From the NCBI GenBank assembly GCA_033964015.1, contig CM066920.1, positions 10,073,912-10,137,911 on the forward strand: a stretch of DNA of 64,000 nucleotides. Reading direction: 5' to 3'. This DNA comes from Scolanthus callimorphus. Taxonomy: Eukaryota > Cnidaria > Anthozoa > Actiniaria > Edwardsiidae. How positions within the stretch are numbered: position 1 is the first letter of the stretch; each line of letters opens with the position of its first letter. This document shows positions 24,801-32,560 of the stretch, one piece after another. The notes under the pieces were generated by a model. It did no database searches. It saw only the letters and a list, made by a program, of their open reading frames with translations, and was not told the origin of the DNA. The position numbers were made by a program, and so were the translations under genes.

Positions 24801-24945
24801 CTGCAAGCAGGCTACCGTCTAAGATACTTCCTCTGAGATGCATGACTATGTGATCAAGGTCAAGTCTTGAAATTTGTAATTTTCTCGTTTGCAGGTTCGA
24901 AAATTTGTGATGAGGGAGCAAATGGTACACGAACTTGCTTTGTGA
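6852..24945 (+). CDS. ACSF2: Medium-chain acyl-CoA synthetase ACSF2, mitochondrial (20 exons, 605 aa)
   Basis: Activates medium-chain fatty acids to acyl-CoA via an acyl-AMP intermediate, in mitochondria. Exons: 6852-6973, 8184-8361, 8779-8907, 9266-9319, 9914-10032, 10802-10855, 11488-11605, 12673-12765, 13385-13443, 13727-13816, 14224-14315, 14393-14469, 16303-16410, 16670-16821, 20422-20476, 21383-21469, 22091-22143, 23416-23473, 24399-24467, 24895-24945. All introns are GT-AG and phases chain to 1818 nt. The ATG has A at -3 and G at +4; residues 1-40 are rich in Arg/Lys/Ser and lack acidic residues except one Glu, as in a mitochondrial presequence. Adenylating-enzyme motifs are intact: [12 protein letters not shown] (257-268, split by an intron), YGLTE (398-402), SGD (Asp483), [13 protein letters not shown] (497-509) and the terminal PLTVTGK lysine (Lys589). 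Length matches human ACSF2 (about 615 aa). Introns hold many MITEs but no coding break was seen. Confidence 0.95.
7377..7594. mobile_element. MITE with CCATGCAT-CAGAATTTCC interior, copy 1
   Basis: About 85% alike by eye to 23940-24150 in the same orientation. Shared blocks are ATGCATCCAGAATTTCCAAA, ATGCATATAGAATTCC and CAGCTTCGAAAACCCCCC, and the right end is TTTTCTGGAATTGCCCATTC. The left TIR seen in copy 2 is missing here. Intron 1 of ACSF2. Confidence 0.65.
10238..10438. mobile_element. TGTGATTCCAGAAA-type MITE
   Basis: Left end TGTGATTCCAGAAATTATCC and right end TTATTTCTGGAATCACA are inverted. The interior has CCCCTCC and CTCTGGAATTT modules. It falls in ACSF2 intron 5. Confidence 0.6.
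12060..12588. mobile_element. TAGAGCGGATTTCAGATGA-type TIR element carrying a nested element
   Basis: Left end TAGAGCGGATTTCAGATGAC and right end GTCATCTGAAATCTGCTCTA are inverted. A second foldback element is nested at 12127-12349. Related ends occur at 45503-46550 and 49603-49780. Intron 7 of ACSF2. Confidence 0.7.
12127..12349. mobile_element. CAGGGCTTGAAATT-type hAT-like MITE, nested
   Basis: Ends CAGGGCTTGAAATT and AATTTCAAGCCCTG are perfect inverted repeats; the interior carries two inverted copies of a TTATGCCTAA-like segment. A relative lies at 50945-51080. The CAGGG ends suggest the hAT superfamily (inference). Confidence 0.7.
15116..15416. mobile_element. Two-hairpin repeat element, copy 1
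   Basis: First hairpin: TAGTATAAACCAACTA near 15120 pairs with TAGTTGGTTTATACTA near 15288-15303. Directly after it, CAATTAGACCTCTCG pairs with CGAGGTCTAATTG near 15397-15409. Copy 2 at 28021-28337 has the same two hairpins in the same order. Intron 12 of ACSF2. Confidence 0.7.
15862..16257. mobile_element. Long foldback element, arms of about 180 bp
   Basis: The left arm (AGTGATGACGTCAC... to AATACATAATTTTC...) is mirrored by the right arm (GAAAATTATGTATTC... to TATGACGTCACACTT). Perfect stretches such as ATCACTGTATTTT and its complement lie near the centre. No ORF. Intron 12 of ACSF2, close to the exon at 16303. Confidence 0.8.
17068..17418. mobile_element. TATTCTCACTTGG TIR element, short copy, with 6-bp target duplication
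   Basis: Starts TATTCTCACTTGGTCCCA and ends TTGGTCCCAAGTGAGAATA. GTTATA flanks it exactly (17062-17067 and 17419-17424). Shares its first about 56 and last about 75 bases with the adjacent larger element at 17425-19740. Intron 14 of ACSF2. Confidence 0.8.
17425..19740. mobile_element. TATTCTCACTTGG TIR element, long copy (2.3 kb) with internal minisatellite
   Basis: Same ends as the 351-bp copy immediately to its left, from which it is separated only by GTTATA. It contains a 70-bp minisatellite (18649-19115). No transposase-like ORF is visible; the longest frame (18178-18564) resembles nothing known to me. It may be a non-autonomous derivative. Confidence 0.7.
18649..19115. repeat. 70-bp minisatellite, 6.7 copies
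   Basis: Units start at 18649, 18719, 18788, 18858, 18928, 18998 and 19068 (last one partial) with AGAGCAGAACAAATTCGCTG. Copies differ at only a few positions, and one lacks a single base. The array lies inside the 2.3-kb TIR element. Confidence 0.93.
19741..19848. repeat. Hairpin (inverted repeat) next to the nested transposons
   Basis: GGAATTTATTTGCACGAGTG pairs with CACGAGTGTAAATAAATTCC, and the inner parts GGGTTTTTCAAAAAG and CTTTTTGAAAAACCC also pair. AAATTGAACG...GTCGTATGATTTC just beyond it (19849-19877) mirrors GAAATCATACGACTT...TTCAATTTG at 17034-17062. The TIR elements therefore appear to have inserted into one arm of an older foldback element. Confidence 0.65.
20962..21145. mobile_element. 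MITE with perfect 43-bp terminal inverted repeats
   Basis: TTACTACCGAAATCACTAAA... at 20962-21004 is the exact reverse complement of the last 43 bases, ending at 21145. The element is 184 bp with no ORF. Intron 15 of ACSF2. Confidence 0.88.
21167..21210. mobile_element. 44-bp TAGTCTCCTACGCA mini-foldback, copy 1
   Basis: Starts TAGTCTCCTACGCAGC and ends GCTGTGTAGGAGACTA. Flanks resemble each other (GCAGTCTAT / GCAGTCCAC) if the edge is moved by one base. A relative with a perfect 9-bp duplication lies at 22940-22999. Confidence 0.7.
21640..22005. mobile_element. Foldback element with CCGGGGAAATACGAG ends
   Basis: CCGGGGAAATACGAG at the left is mirrored by CTCGTATTTCCCCGG at the right; GTTGCGTTGCAAG and CTTGCAACGCAAC are an inner inverted pair. 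TTGTCGCGCAA-type motifs recur inside. Intron 16 of ACSF2. Confidence 0.7.
22266..22402. mobile_element. 137-bp foldback element with internal duplication
   Basis: Ends CATGACATCGTAAGTTAGCA and TGCTAACTTACAATGTCATG are inverted. The interior contains a direct repeat of TGTGTTATCTGTCGAGGGCC plus GAAGGCTGA. Intron 17 of ACSF2. Confidence 0.75.
22940..22999. mobile_element. 60-bp mini-MITE with perfect 9-bp target site duplication
   Basis: TAGTCTCCTACGCA...TGCGTAGGAGACTA is flanked exactly by GCTGGAGTG at 22931-22939 and 23000-23008. The inverted repeats extend to about 20 bases. Intron 17 of ACSF2. Confidence 0.88.
23915..24157. mobile_element. MITE with GGGCAATTCCAGAAAATAAA ends, copy 2
   Basis: Left end GGGCAATTCCAGAAAATAAA and right end TTTATTTTCTGGAATTGCCC are perfect inverted repeats. 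The interior matches 7377-7594. Intron 18 of ACSF2. Confidence 0.82.
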
Positions 24946-25369
24946 CGATCGTCAAATACCACAGGGATCCAACAACAGTTAAGAATAGTGTATAGATATT
25001 ACCTAGCAATTGCCTTCTATAGGAAATTTGGGATAGGAGTATTTTTATTCTAAAGAGAGGACACAAACGGCAACAAAAAAATCATGACACATCTCATTCA
25101 AGCCAAAATCTCTGAGAAAGTTATATTGAAAATAGGAATTGAAAAATATGTCTTCGTCTTCGTGATTTTCGTTTTTTCGCAATGCGACCGACTGGTCGTT
25201 GCTGCGCGACGACATTTCGCCCTGGCAACAGAAAAATCAAACCTAATTGTCAACTGGTTACTTTACATTTTGAAGCCTTCCTTGACAAAATTGAGGATTT
25301 GGTGCTAAAAATAATGACATGTTGACACGTTAGCCAGCCACTCTTTGTCGCTACCCAGTGACTTCGACA

Positions 25370-25375
25370 AATAAA
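25370..25375 (+). promoter_or_regulatory. Candidate polyadenylation signal for ACSF2
   Basis: AATAAA lies 425 bases past the ACSF2 stop codon, the first canonical hexamer I noticed downstream. Use is not shown by the sequence. Confidence 0.35.
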
Positions 25376-25758
25376 ATTATAAGCCCTCTCCTGCCAGGTG
25401 CTGGTGGAGTGTCTCCCCTTACCTTTGATAAATTCTATATTATCTTGGTTTATATCTAGTCAGGACATAGTCTTATATTGGACCCACTCAAAATTCCTTC
25501 ATCCGCCCAGGCCTCTGCTGAACGTCAAAACGCCCTAGTCGGCCACTCCTTTATTGCTGTTTACATTCAATGTATACGACGAATTACGTGTAGAAATCTC
25601 GTAATAACCACCTACAAACAACGATTTATACTTGATCTACCGAATTCAGTCGAAAATATCGCACTACATACCCTAAAGCAGCCGATGGAAATGGATTCTT
25701 TCTCTGACTTGGTATGTTGCTAGGCTGACAAAATGGCGGCTGAGTGACCGAGGCTATT

Positions 25759-26091
25759 GGCTGATTGCATTTTTAAACCGCACCGGGGGTTGAGGACCTA
25801 CGGAAAGTTTTCCAGGGGGGTTATTTTGGACTCTGGAAATTCCACGGGAGGGGGTTTGTCTGGAGACTGGAAATTCCAAGGGGAGGGGTAAAAAAAGTGA
25901 CTTTCCAGGGACATTTTATCCAAAAATAGATTTTTCAGGGGTATTTTGCCAGAATAAATGGAAATTCCAGGGGAGGGGGTCTTTTATGAGGGTGGAAATT
26001 CAAGGGGATGGGGTCTGTTTCACGAGTGGAAATTCCAGGGGAGGGGGTCTTTTTAAGGGAGGTCCGGTGCGGTTTAAAAATGCGATCAGCC
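25759..26091. mobile_element. MITE with GGCTGATTGCATTTTTAAACC ends and modular interior
   Basis: Left end GGCTGATTGCATTTTTAAAC and right end GTTTAAAAATGCGATCAGCC are inverted; CCGCACCGG/CCGGTGCGG follow inside. The interior repeats GGAAATTCCAGGGGAGGGGG or close variants about five times. Confidence 0.8.
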
Positions 26092-27744
26092 ATTTAAGCA
26101 TCCACCAAATTTTGTGTCAGGCAAATTTTAGGAATTGTTATATGAGGTTTCATCACATAGATTTTTATTCCAGTGAGTTCTTCATAGAATACTAGGTGGA
26201 TGCTGAAAGTATTTTTTATATAGCAAATTGCATGATTGAAAATACATTGCATTAAAAAGAATACTGTAGAAATGGCAGCATTTGTATATAGAAATGTCAC
26301 TTGTGCATATAAATTCATTCAAGTCAATCATTTTCAAATATATGTTTCCTACTAAACATGTTGCATATTCAATTAATATATTAAGAGATTTTTAACCAAG
26401 CTCGAGGTCTGTACGGGAAATATCAGACCGAGGTCTTGTAGTACGGACCGAGCGATAGACCGAGCAATTGAGGTTAATAAATCGTTTATTATATGGATAA
26501 TTTAAAATTTGAATTACATTTTGTCCAATTTCCGGCCTTTGGTGGGTTTTCTTTCGTTCACGCGCGCCCCACGCGTTATTTTTATCTTCTTTTTTCAGTA
26601 TTTGAGATTTTTAGATTTTGCGTGAATTTTTTTATACTTCCCATCACTTTTGCAGTAACTTGAGCAGCGAAAAAAGCTAGCGTACAAGAATTGCGCAAAA
26701 CGCAAAACAGTCTTCATCTGGGACACGGGGCTAAATACGGAACAATACAGCCCGTGGGCAATACGCAAAATACAGCCCGTGCGCCAGTCAATCAGATCAC
26801 AGGAAATTGTCAAGCCATATAATAAATAAATTTAAAAAAAAGGACCCAGGGCGGTGACCGCATGCACATAAAAATGGTTTAATAGCTGTCAAGTTGTAAA
26901 GTGATCAATGTGCTTCTCACACATGGCACATACGAGAGCTTTTCCATACCTTTCATCCGCTTTACGGGTTTATACACTTCACCTGAATGGATTATGTTTC
27001 CTACACATCAATCCGTAACTCACAAGTTCGACCGCGACCTCAGGTGTAAACTAAACGGGCCATTTAATGCAGCGAGACTCTTGCTGTACATAATTTATTC
27101 ATTGTTTTATCTTATCTAGGAATTTATATTTTCATGGTAAGAGCATTGAGCCTGCATAATGCTCCTAGAACGTATTATTATTACATAACTATAACCGTTT
27201 AGAGCAGTTGGATCTCTTAGATATAAACGTTGATGATAAATTACCAGACGTTTCGAAGCTTTCTTCTCTTTCTCATTGAAAAAGAGCTGACAGGTTTCTG
27301 TTTTCTTGTTCATGTGTTCAAAATCAATCTTGTTTCTCACTCTTTGGAAATAGGTAAAATTCTTATAGCTTTGTTCCATAAATTTTGATCCAACTCTTGC
27401 TCTCTTCTAATTCTGACATTTCTGCGAGAGGAATGCCATGGCCATTTTTGGTCGGTCCAGGCGTCGTCGGCGGCTTCCGGTGTATGTCATTACAATTCAG
27501 ACACTAAGGAACCAGGAATTTCGCGAATATGAAAGCGATTCGGAGCACGAAATTTTGACACATTTCGGCTGCTTCCGGTCCAAGCAGCGAGTGAACGAAA
27601 GATAGAAAAAAAAAGCGAATGACTGGCGTCTACTCCGGGTAGAAGACACAAAATACCGATTTCATAGCCTCACGAAGAAAAGACTAGACACAAAATAGAC
27701 AAAGAATTCACGTAATGTGTTTCACAAAGCCAAATGATCGTTTA

Positions 27745-27805
27745 TATGACTTCGTCTTTACTGTTTATGACTTCGTCTTTACTGTTTATGACTTCGTCTT
27801 TACTT
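27745..27805. repeat. 21-bp minisatellite, 3 copies
   Basis: TATGACTTCGTCTTTACTGT plus T starts at 27745, 27766 and 27787; the copies are identical except for the truncated last one. Confidence 0.9.
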
Positions 27806-28020
27806 GTGTACAAGGGGAAATGGCCTTGAAATGTAAAACGTACTGCTAACAAGCTACGCCAAGACGCCCCGCAATGCGTTTTATAAACGAGTGAAGCTAA
27901 TACTTTTTCTTCATGTTATCAGGCGTTTTTCTTCGCCTGATAACATGACAAGTTTCTTACTGCGATAAACTCTTACTAGCTAAGTGATCACTTGGTAACA
28001 TGTAAAGTACAGTCTATTCA

Positions 28021-28337
28021 GTTTTAGTATCACCCAACTAGTGGACTATTGCCAATGCTGCATTCTGATTGGCTACGCTACTAGGGACTGTTATCAATAG
28101 ACCTCTAGTAGCGAAAGCGCCGATTTTGAACATGAAAACAATGGCGGCCGCTTCTCGTTTTGTCGAGGTTTCTGGTGATTTTTTTGCCAATTTTTCACTT
28201 TTTTTGTCCAACTAGTTGGGTGATACTAAAACAATTAGACCTCTCGCCCTCAAGGGCCACGGGTCAATAGCCAACGGCGGGTCTGCGGCCTCATGGGCTA
28301 TTGGCCCGTAGCCCTTTCGGGCTCGAGGTCTAATTGT
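28021..28337. mobile_element. Two-hairpin repeat element, copy 2
   Basis: GTTTTAGTATCACCCAACTA pairs with TAGTTGGGTGATACTAAAAC; next to it, CAATTAGACCTCTCG pairs with CGAGGTCTAATTG. Both hairpins match the copy at 15116-15416. CTGCATTCTGATTGGCT is shared between the two interiors. Confidence 0.72.
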
Positions 28338-28428
28338 TAATTGTCCTTGGAACAGTCTTCTCTTGGGAGATAAGAGTTTAAACCAGTTTAATTTTCAGCG
28401 CAACTAGTTTAAGCGCCGGCGTGAATGG

Positions 28429-28604
28429 CAGGGGCGTAGCCAGAGGGGGGAGGGGGGGTCCTGGGCTGTCTGTGACCCCCTTTTAGAAGAAAAATACAGT
28501 AAACATTAGGGAAAGAACCGGAAAGCTGGAAAGGGGCACCATACATTTGTACAGAAGTGACCCCCCCCCCCCCCCCCCTTTCTCAAATCCTGGCTACGCC
28601 CCTG
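28429..28604. mobile_element. CAGGGGCGTAGCCAG-type MITE, second copy
   Basis: CAGGGGCGTAGCCAG at the left and CTGGCTACGCCCCTG at the right form the inverted ends, with a long C run before the right end. Same family as 5327-5623. Confidence 0.75.
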
Positions 28605-29837
28605 GCAGGGTATTACGTGTGATGTAAGAGCGAACTATTTGTTCGGTTTTGCATTTGACTTGCACAGGGTTCCCAGTCACCTTGAAAAGTCAGGGAAATC
28701 TGAAAATTTCGGGGAAACCGACCACAAATCAGGAAATTTTAATCCAGAAATTTGTTTTGGAGATGGTTTTGGAAAATACTTCCTTGTATTACTGGTAATT
28801 TTGTGCGAAGCTCAGGTCAGTGAAAATTGTTTTTGGTTAGTAAAAGCCAGAGAACTACTTTTTACCTGGGAGTGGGAACCCTCGCCGTTTGTGTTTCAAT
28901 GTTTCTGTCTGTTTTTGTTTTTGTTTTGATTTGTGTTTTTGTCTCTTGACTCCTGTTTTGAGGGCTTGCTACGGCCTTGTAACCGGAAGGTTACCTAATC
29001 GGCAGCTTATGAACGAGACAAGTATAAAGTAGTGAGCTTTGAGGCCTTGGAGTCCGCCTTCTGGAGTACCTTTAAAATTGTGCGTATTTCAGTAACTCAA
29101 TGGAAATAGGAGAAACGCTAGTACATACTTGACATTTTGACTAACGCACCTCTTGACACTTCCAAATGGTGCTTTACATCTTGTGCTATTTCGATGGTTA
29201 TCCCAGCTAAACGAATTTGTAAACAGCGATAAAAGATAGAAGTATGATAGCTTCTTTACGGGTTGTAACAAATGATGAAAGGAAGCAGTGTTAAAATTAA
29301 GAGTAAGAACATGTAAGAATCTCCCAAGACGTCCCTAACCATCAACGTCAGAAAACTGTCGATTTTAAGAAACACATTTCCCCCTTAAAGTGAAGAGAGA
29401 CGTGCAGTTAACCAGGTTTGTGGGGCACTGCTATACGTCAGGAGCTCATACAAACCTTAAAGGGGCTGTGTCACGGTCATTTGAATAAGTTTGTAAGTAC
29501 AGCTCTAAATTTGTGTGTAATCATCCCCAAATCACATATATCACTTATATTAGTATTAGCCTAACTGGCAATGTAGGCAAGTTTTAGCGGCAAGACTGCC
29601 GATTTACAAGCAAATTTTGATGAAATTTAAACTTTGAAAACTTGTCATCCTGACAAGTTTTCAAAAACTCATTGTTGCAATCCGTTTCCATCCGCCCTGT
29701 AAAAGGTCCATGAAGCCTACAATCATGATCGATTTGTGAAAGGGCTATTTAACAAACCTAGACTAGTATTTTAGCTATCTATTAGTTATTTGTATGTTTC
29801 TTACATCACCAAAAGTGTCACTAAAATCGTGACCCCT

Positions 29838-30112
29838 TTACTGTGCGACTACGTCAACCGGGCCATTTTGTAAGAAGTTAGCCAATCAGAAAGCGAGTAC
29901 CGAACAAAGGATGTCGACTTTCCTGAGATCTCAAGCATCGAAATATTCGCTTTTCTCCTACAAATTGTGAAAATTATGAGCACAATTCGCTTCAAAACAC
30001 TAAATTACTCATCGCCAAACGTAGTTCAGGTATTAAATTTCCTTAAAATGGTTTGAATCTCTGAATGACAAACTTTTTACGGGATGGCCCGGTTGACGTA
30101 GTCGCACAGTAA
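29838..30112. mobile_element. Foldback element with 29-bp terminal inverted repeats
   Basis: TTACTGTGCGACTACGTCAA (continuing CCGGGCCAT) at the left is the exact reverse complement of the right end. 275 bp, no ORF. Confidence 0.85.
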
Positions 30113-30778
30113 CATACAATGGAAACGGTTGAAAAACATAGCTCGGTCGAGTCCAAACTTCCAAACACGAATATAGGTCAGATGAAAGGTACTACTCATG
30201 GGACTAATATAAGCATCTCCAAGTAACAACTGAAATACAGTGCCGTCAGAATGTTTTGAAGTAGGCGGCTGCTCAAAAAAAGTAGCCGGCTGCAAAAAGA
30301 AAAACTGACGGCCGACATGCAAATTTCGTAGCTTCAAAGCAATAGGTTTTTTTCTTCGCCAAGCCAATTCTGACACAGGCGCAGAGCTGGGAGATTTTTA
30401 AGAAGAACTACAATTTAAGGATTCCATTTTTTTTTTTTTTTGCAAACAATAAGGTGAGCTTCAGACTGCATTTAACAAAGTTATGTGGCTTGAACTCTTT
30501 TGTGTCTCTCATTTGGCAAAAAGTAACTGGCAATTACGTGAAGTAGTCGCCGGCTTGTTCTGACAGCTCTAAAATGAAAAACAGCAGGTAGTTCTGTTTT
30601 TACCCTTAGGCTAGCGGGAAACTAACTAAGCAAACAAACAGACACACACAAAGAAAGCTAAAAAGCACTGAAAATATGTTACTTAAAAACTTTTCAGAGC
30701 GCTGATGGGAACAATGCTAATACAATATTCTTACTTTTAGCTTGGTGATGGACTGTTGCAATGGTATCGTGAAAAGGG

Positions 30779-30939
30779 ATTTTTCAGAAACCCATCCATG
30801 GGTAAAGCTGAATTTCCCATGATAGAAGATAGGAAGTGTCTTCGGATTTCCCGTGGTTATTCATGTGTATTCCGATCATGTGTGTGCCTTGGGAAATTCA
30901 GCTTTTCCCATGTATGGGTTTCTGCAGAAATTCCCTGTG
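30779..30939. mobile_element. Foldback element flanked by a 10-bp direct repeat
   Basis: GTGAAAAGGG occurs at 30769-30778 and 30940-30949. Inside, CAGAAACCCAT...GGGTAAAGCTGAATTTCCC is mirrored by GGGAAATTCAGCTTTTCCC...ATGGGTTTCTG. Confidence 0.65.
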
Positions 30940-31401
30940 GTGAAAAGGGGCTGGGTATGGAGTCGTATATTTTGTACGGTGCAACTGGAGTTTTTGCGTC
31001 TGGTTCTGACGAAGAGAAAAGGAAGAACGAATGAAAAAAGAATGAAAACTACAGAGAAAAACTTAGTCAAAGTCGCATTGTTTTACAAGAAAAGTAAGTT
31101 ACATTCGATAGGGTCTTGTTTGATGTTTGATGATTACAAAGAGAAAAGAGTTAGGAAAGAAAGGTCGAAACATTACACAAAGCCTCGCTGCTTTATATAT
31201 ACAAGCTAAGCTAAATTTTTATAAAAGAAACCAAATACATGTGTTATACCGAAGCAGCGTCAAAATACCTATGCAATTTATTTTGAAAACATAGGAAAAG
31301 AAAAAAGGAAAGGAAAAACCATTGCGCGTCCCGCTAATCGCCCCACAATCCATTGCGCGCCACGCTAACCCTTCCCTGCGTGTGATCCTCGACCAACCTC
31401 G

Positions 31402-31551
31402 TCCCCAGGGTCTTCTCGATCGTTTTTCAAAATGGCGGTTAGCTCGGGAGAAGACCCTGGGGGAGGCTGAGTCACATGACCGTTTCGAAACAAAGAACAA
31501 CCTTGTTCCCATGTCCTCTCACTGTGGTCATGTGACCCAGCCTCTCCCTTA
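31402..31551. repeat. Two overlapping inverted repeats
   Basis: CCCCAGGGTCTTCTC pairs with GAGAAGACCCTGGGG (31402-31462). GGGGGAGGCTGAGTCACATG pairs with CATGTGACCCAGCCTCTCCC (about 31458-31551). Likely a compound MITE. Confidence 0.6.
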
Positions 31552-32515
31552 GGGTCTATGCTCGACCAACCGCCATCTTGAAAATTAAAAGGGGTTGGGG
31601 GGGGGGGACTTTTCTGAATCGCTCGAATTTTTTTGAGGGGTGTCCCAGCTCTGCAGGAATTTTTTCAGCCATTTATGACTCTGCAGATATGTTTTTTTTA
31701 GCTTGCTCATTTTTTTGCTTCACCCCTCCCCCTCTGTTTGTGCCACTGCCCTTTTCCCGATGAGATCTTTGACACAGTGTATTTGTGAACACCAAGATCG
31801 TGTATTTGAAGATGAGATGTTAAATGTTTTTGTTTAAATCTTTTACTCAGACAAATAGCTTTGATTTCACGGATAATATGCAAATACTTTATCGTGCATT
31901 GCACAACTCATGATAAGAAAAGTGACTTTTTGTTTTGGCCACTTCAGTTCCTTTAAAAGCAATAATCTTTGAGTCCATTACGAAGAATATTGCTTCTTTG
32001 GCCTTGCGGCAATTTTATGTGAAAATAAGCACCAACGTTATAAATCGCTCCAAGCTTGTAGAAACTTCCATTGTTTATAAATTTCTCATTTGGCGTCGCG
32101 ATCTTTCCAAGGAAGTGTGGAATTTAGTCGAAAATAAATAAGGATTATCTCAAATGGTGCATTCAAAAGCTTGAGTGTTTCTCCTGGCGGATGCGGCTTA
32201 GCGATTTTTCATTCAAGTGAAGTCTGGGTGTTGTTTGGGCGTGACTAGCAAGATATAACGTCCTCGAAACGAACGCAAATGACTATCATTTGTCGATAAT
32301 GGTGACAATGCCATTCAACCAGATAAGAGGTAAATATTCATGAAGCTTATAAGTTTGATGGAGTGAAGATTAGATACATAAAAACATCTAAAAGTAAGGC
32401 TGTCAGACGTGACCGAAATTAACTGTAATTTTAGTAACTAACAAGTCGACAGTTATCATTTCCTATAATAGGAAATGATGTGTACTAGAAAAATTGCTCG
32501 GAAAAAAATCCGAGC

Positions 32516-32560
32516 TCCCAGCAGGAATCGAACCTGCGACCTTCCTGATGTGGCCGTCTG
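32516..32560 (-). repeat. tRNA-derived segment (TpsiC arm / B box), SINE-like or tRNA relic
   Basis: The minus strand reads GAAGGTCGCAGGTTCGATTC and on into CTGCTGGGAGCTC: a TpsiC stem-loop with a good B box (GGTTCGATTCC). No matching 5' half (A box, D arm, anticodon) was found at tRNA spacing, so this is not an intact tRNA gene. Confidence 0.5.
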
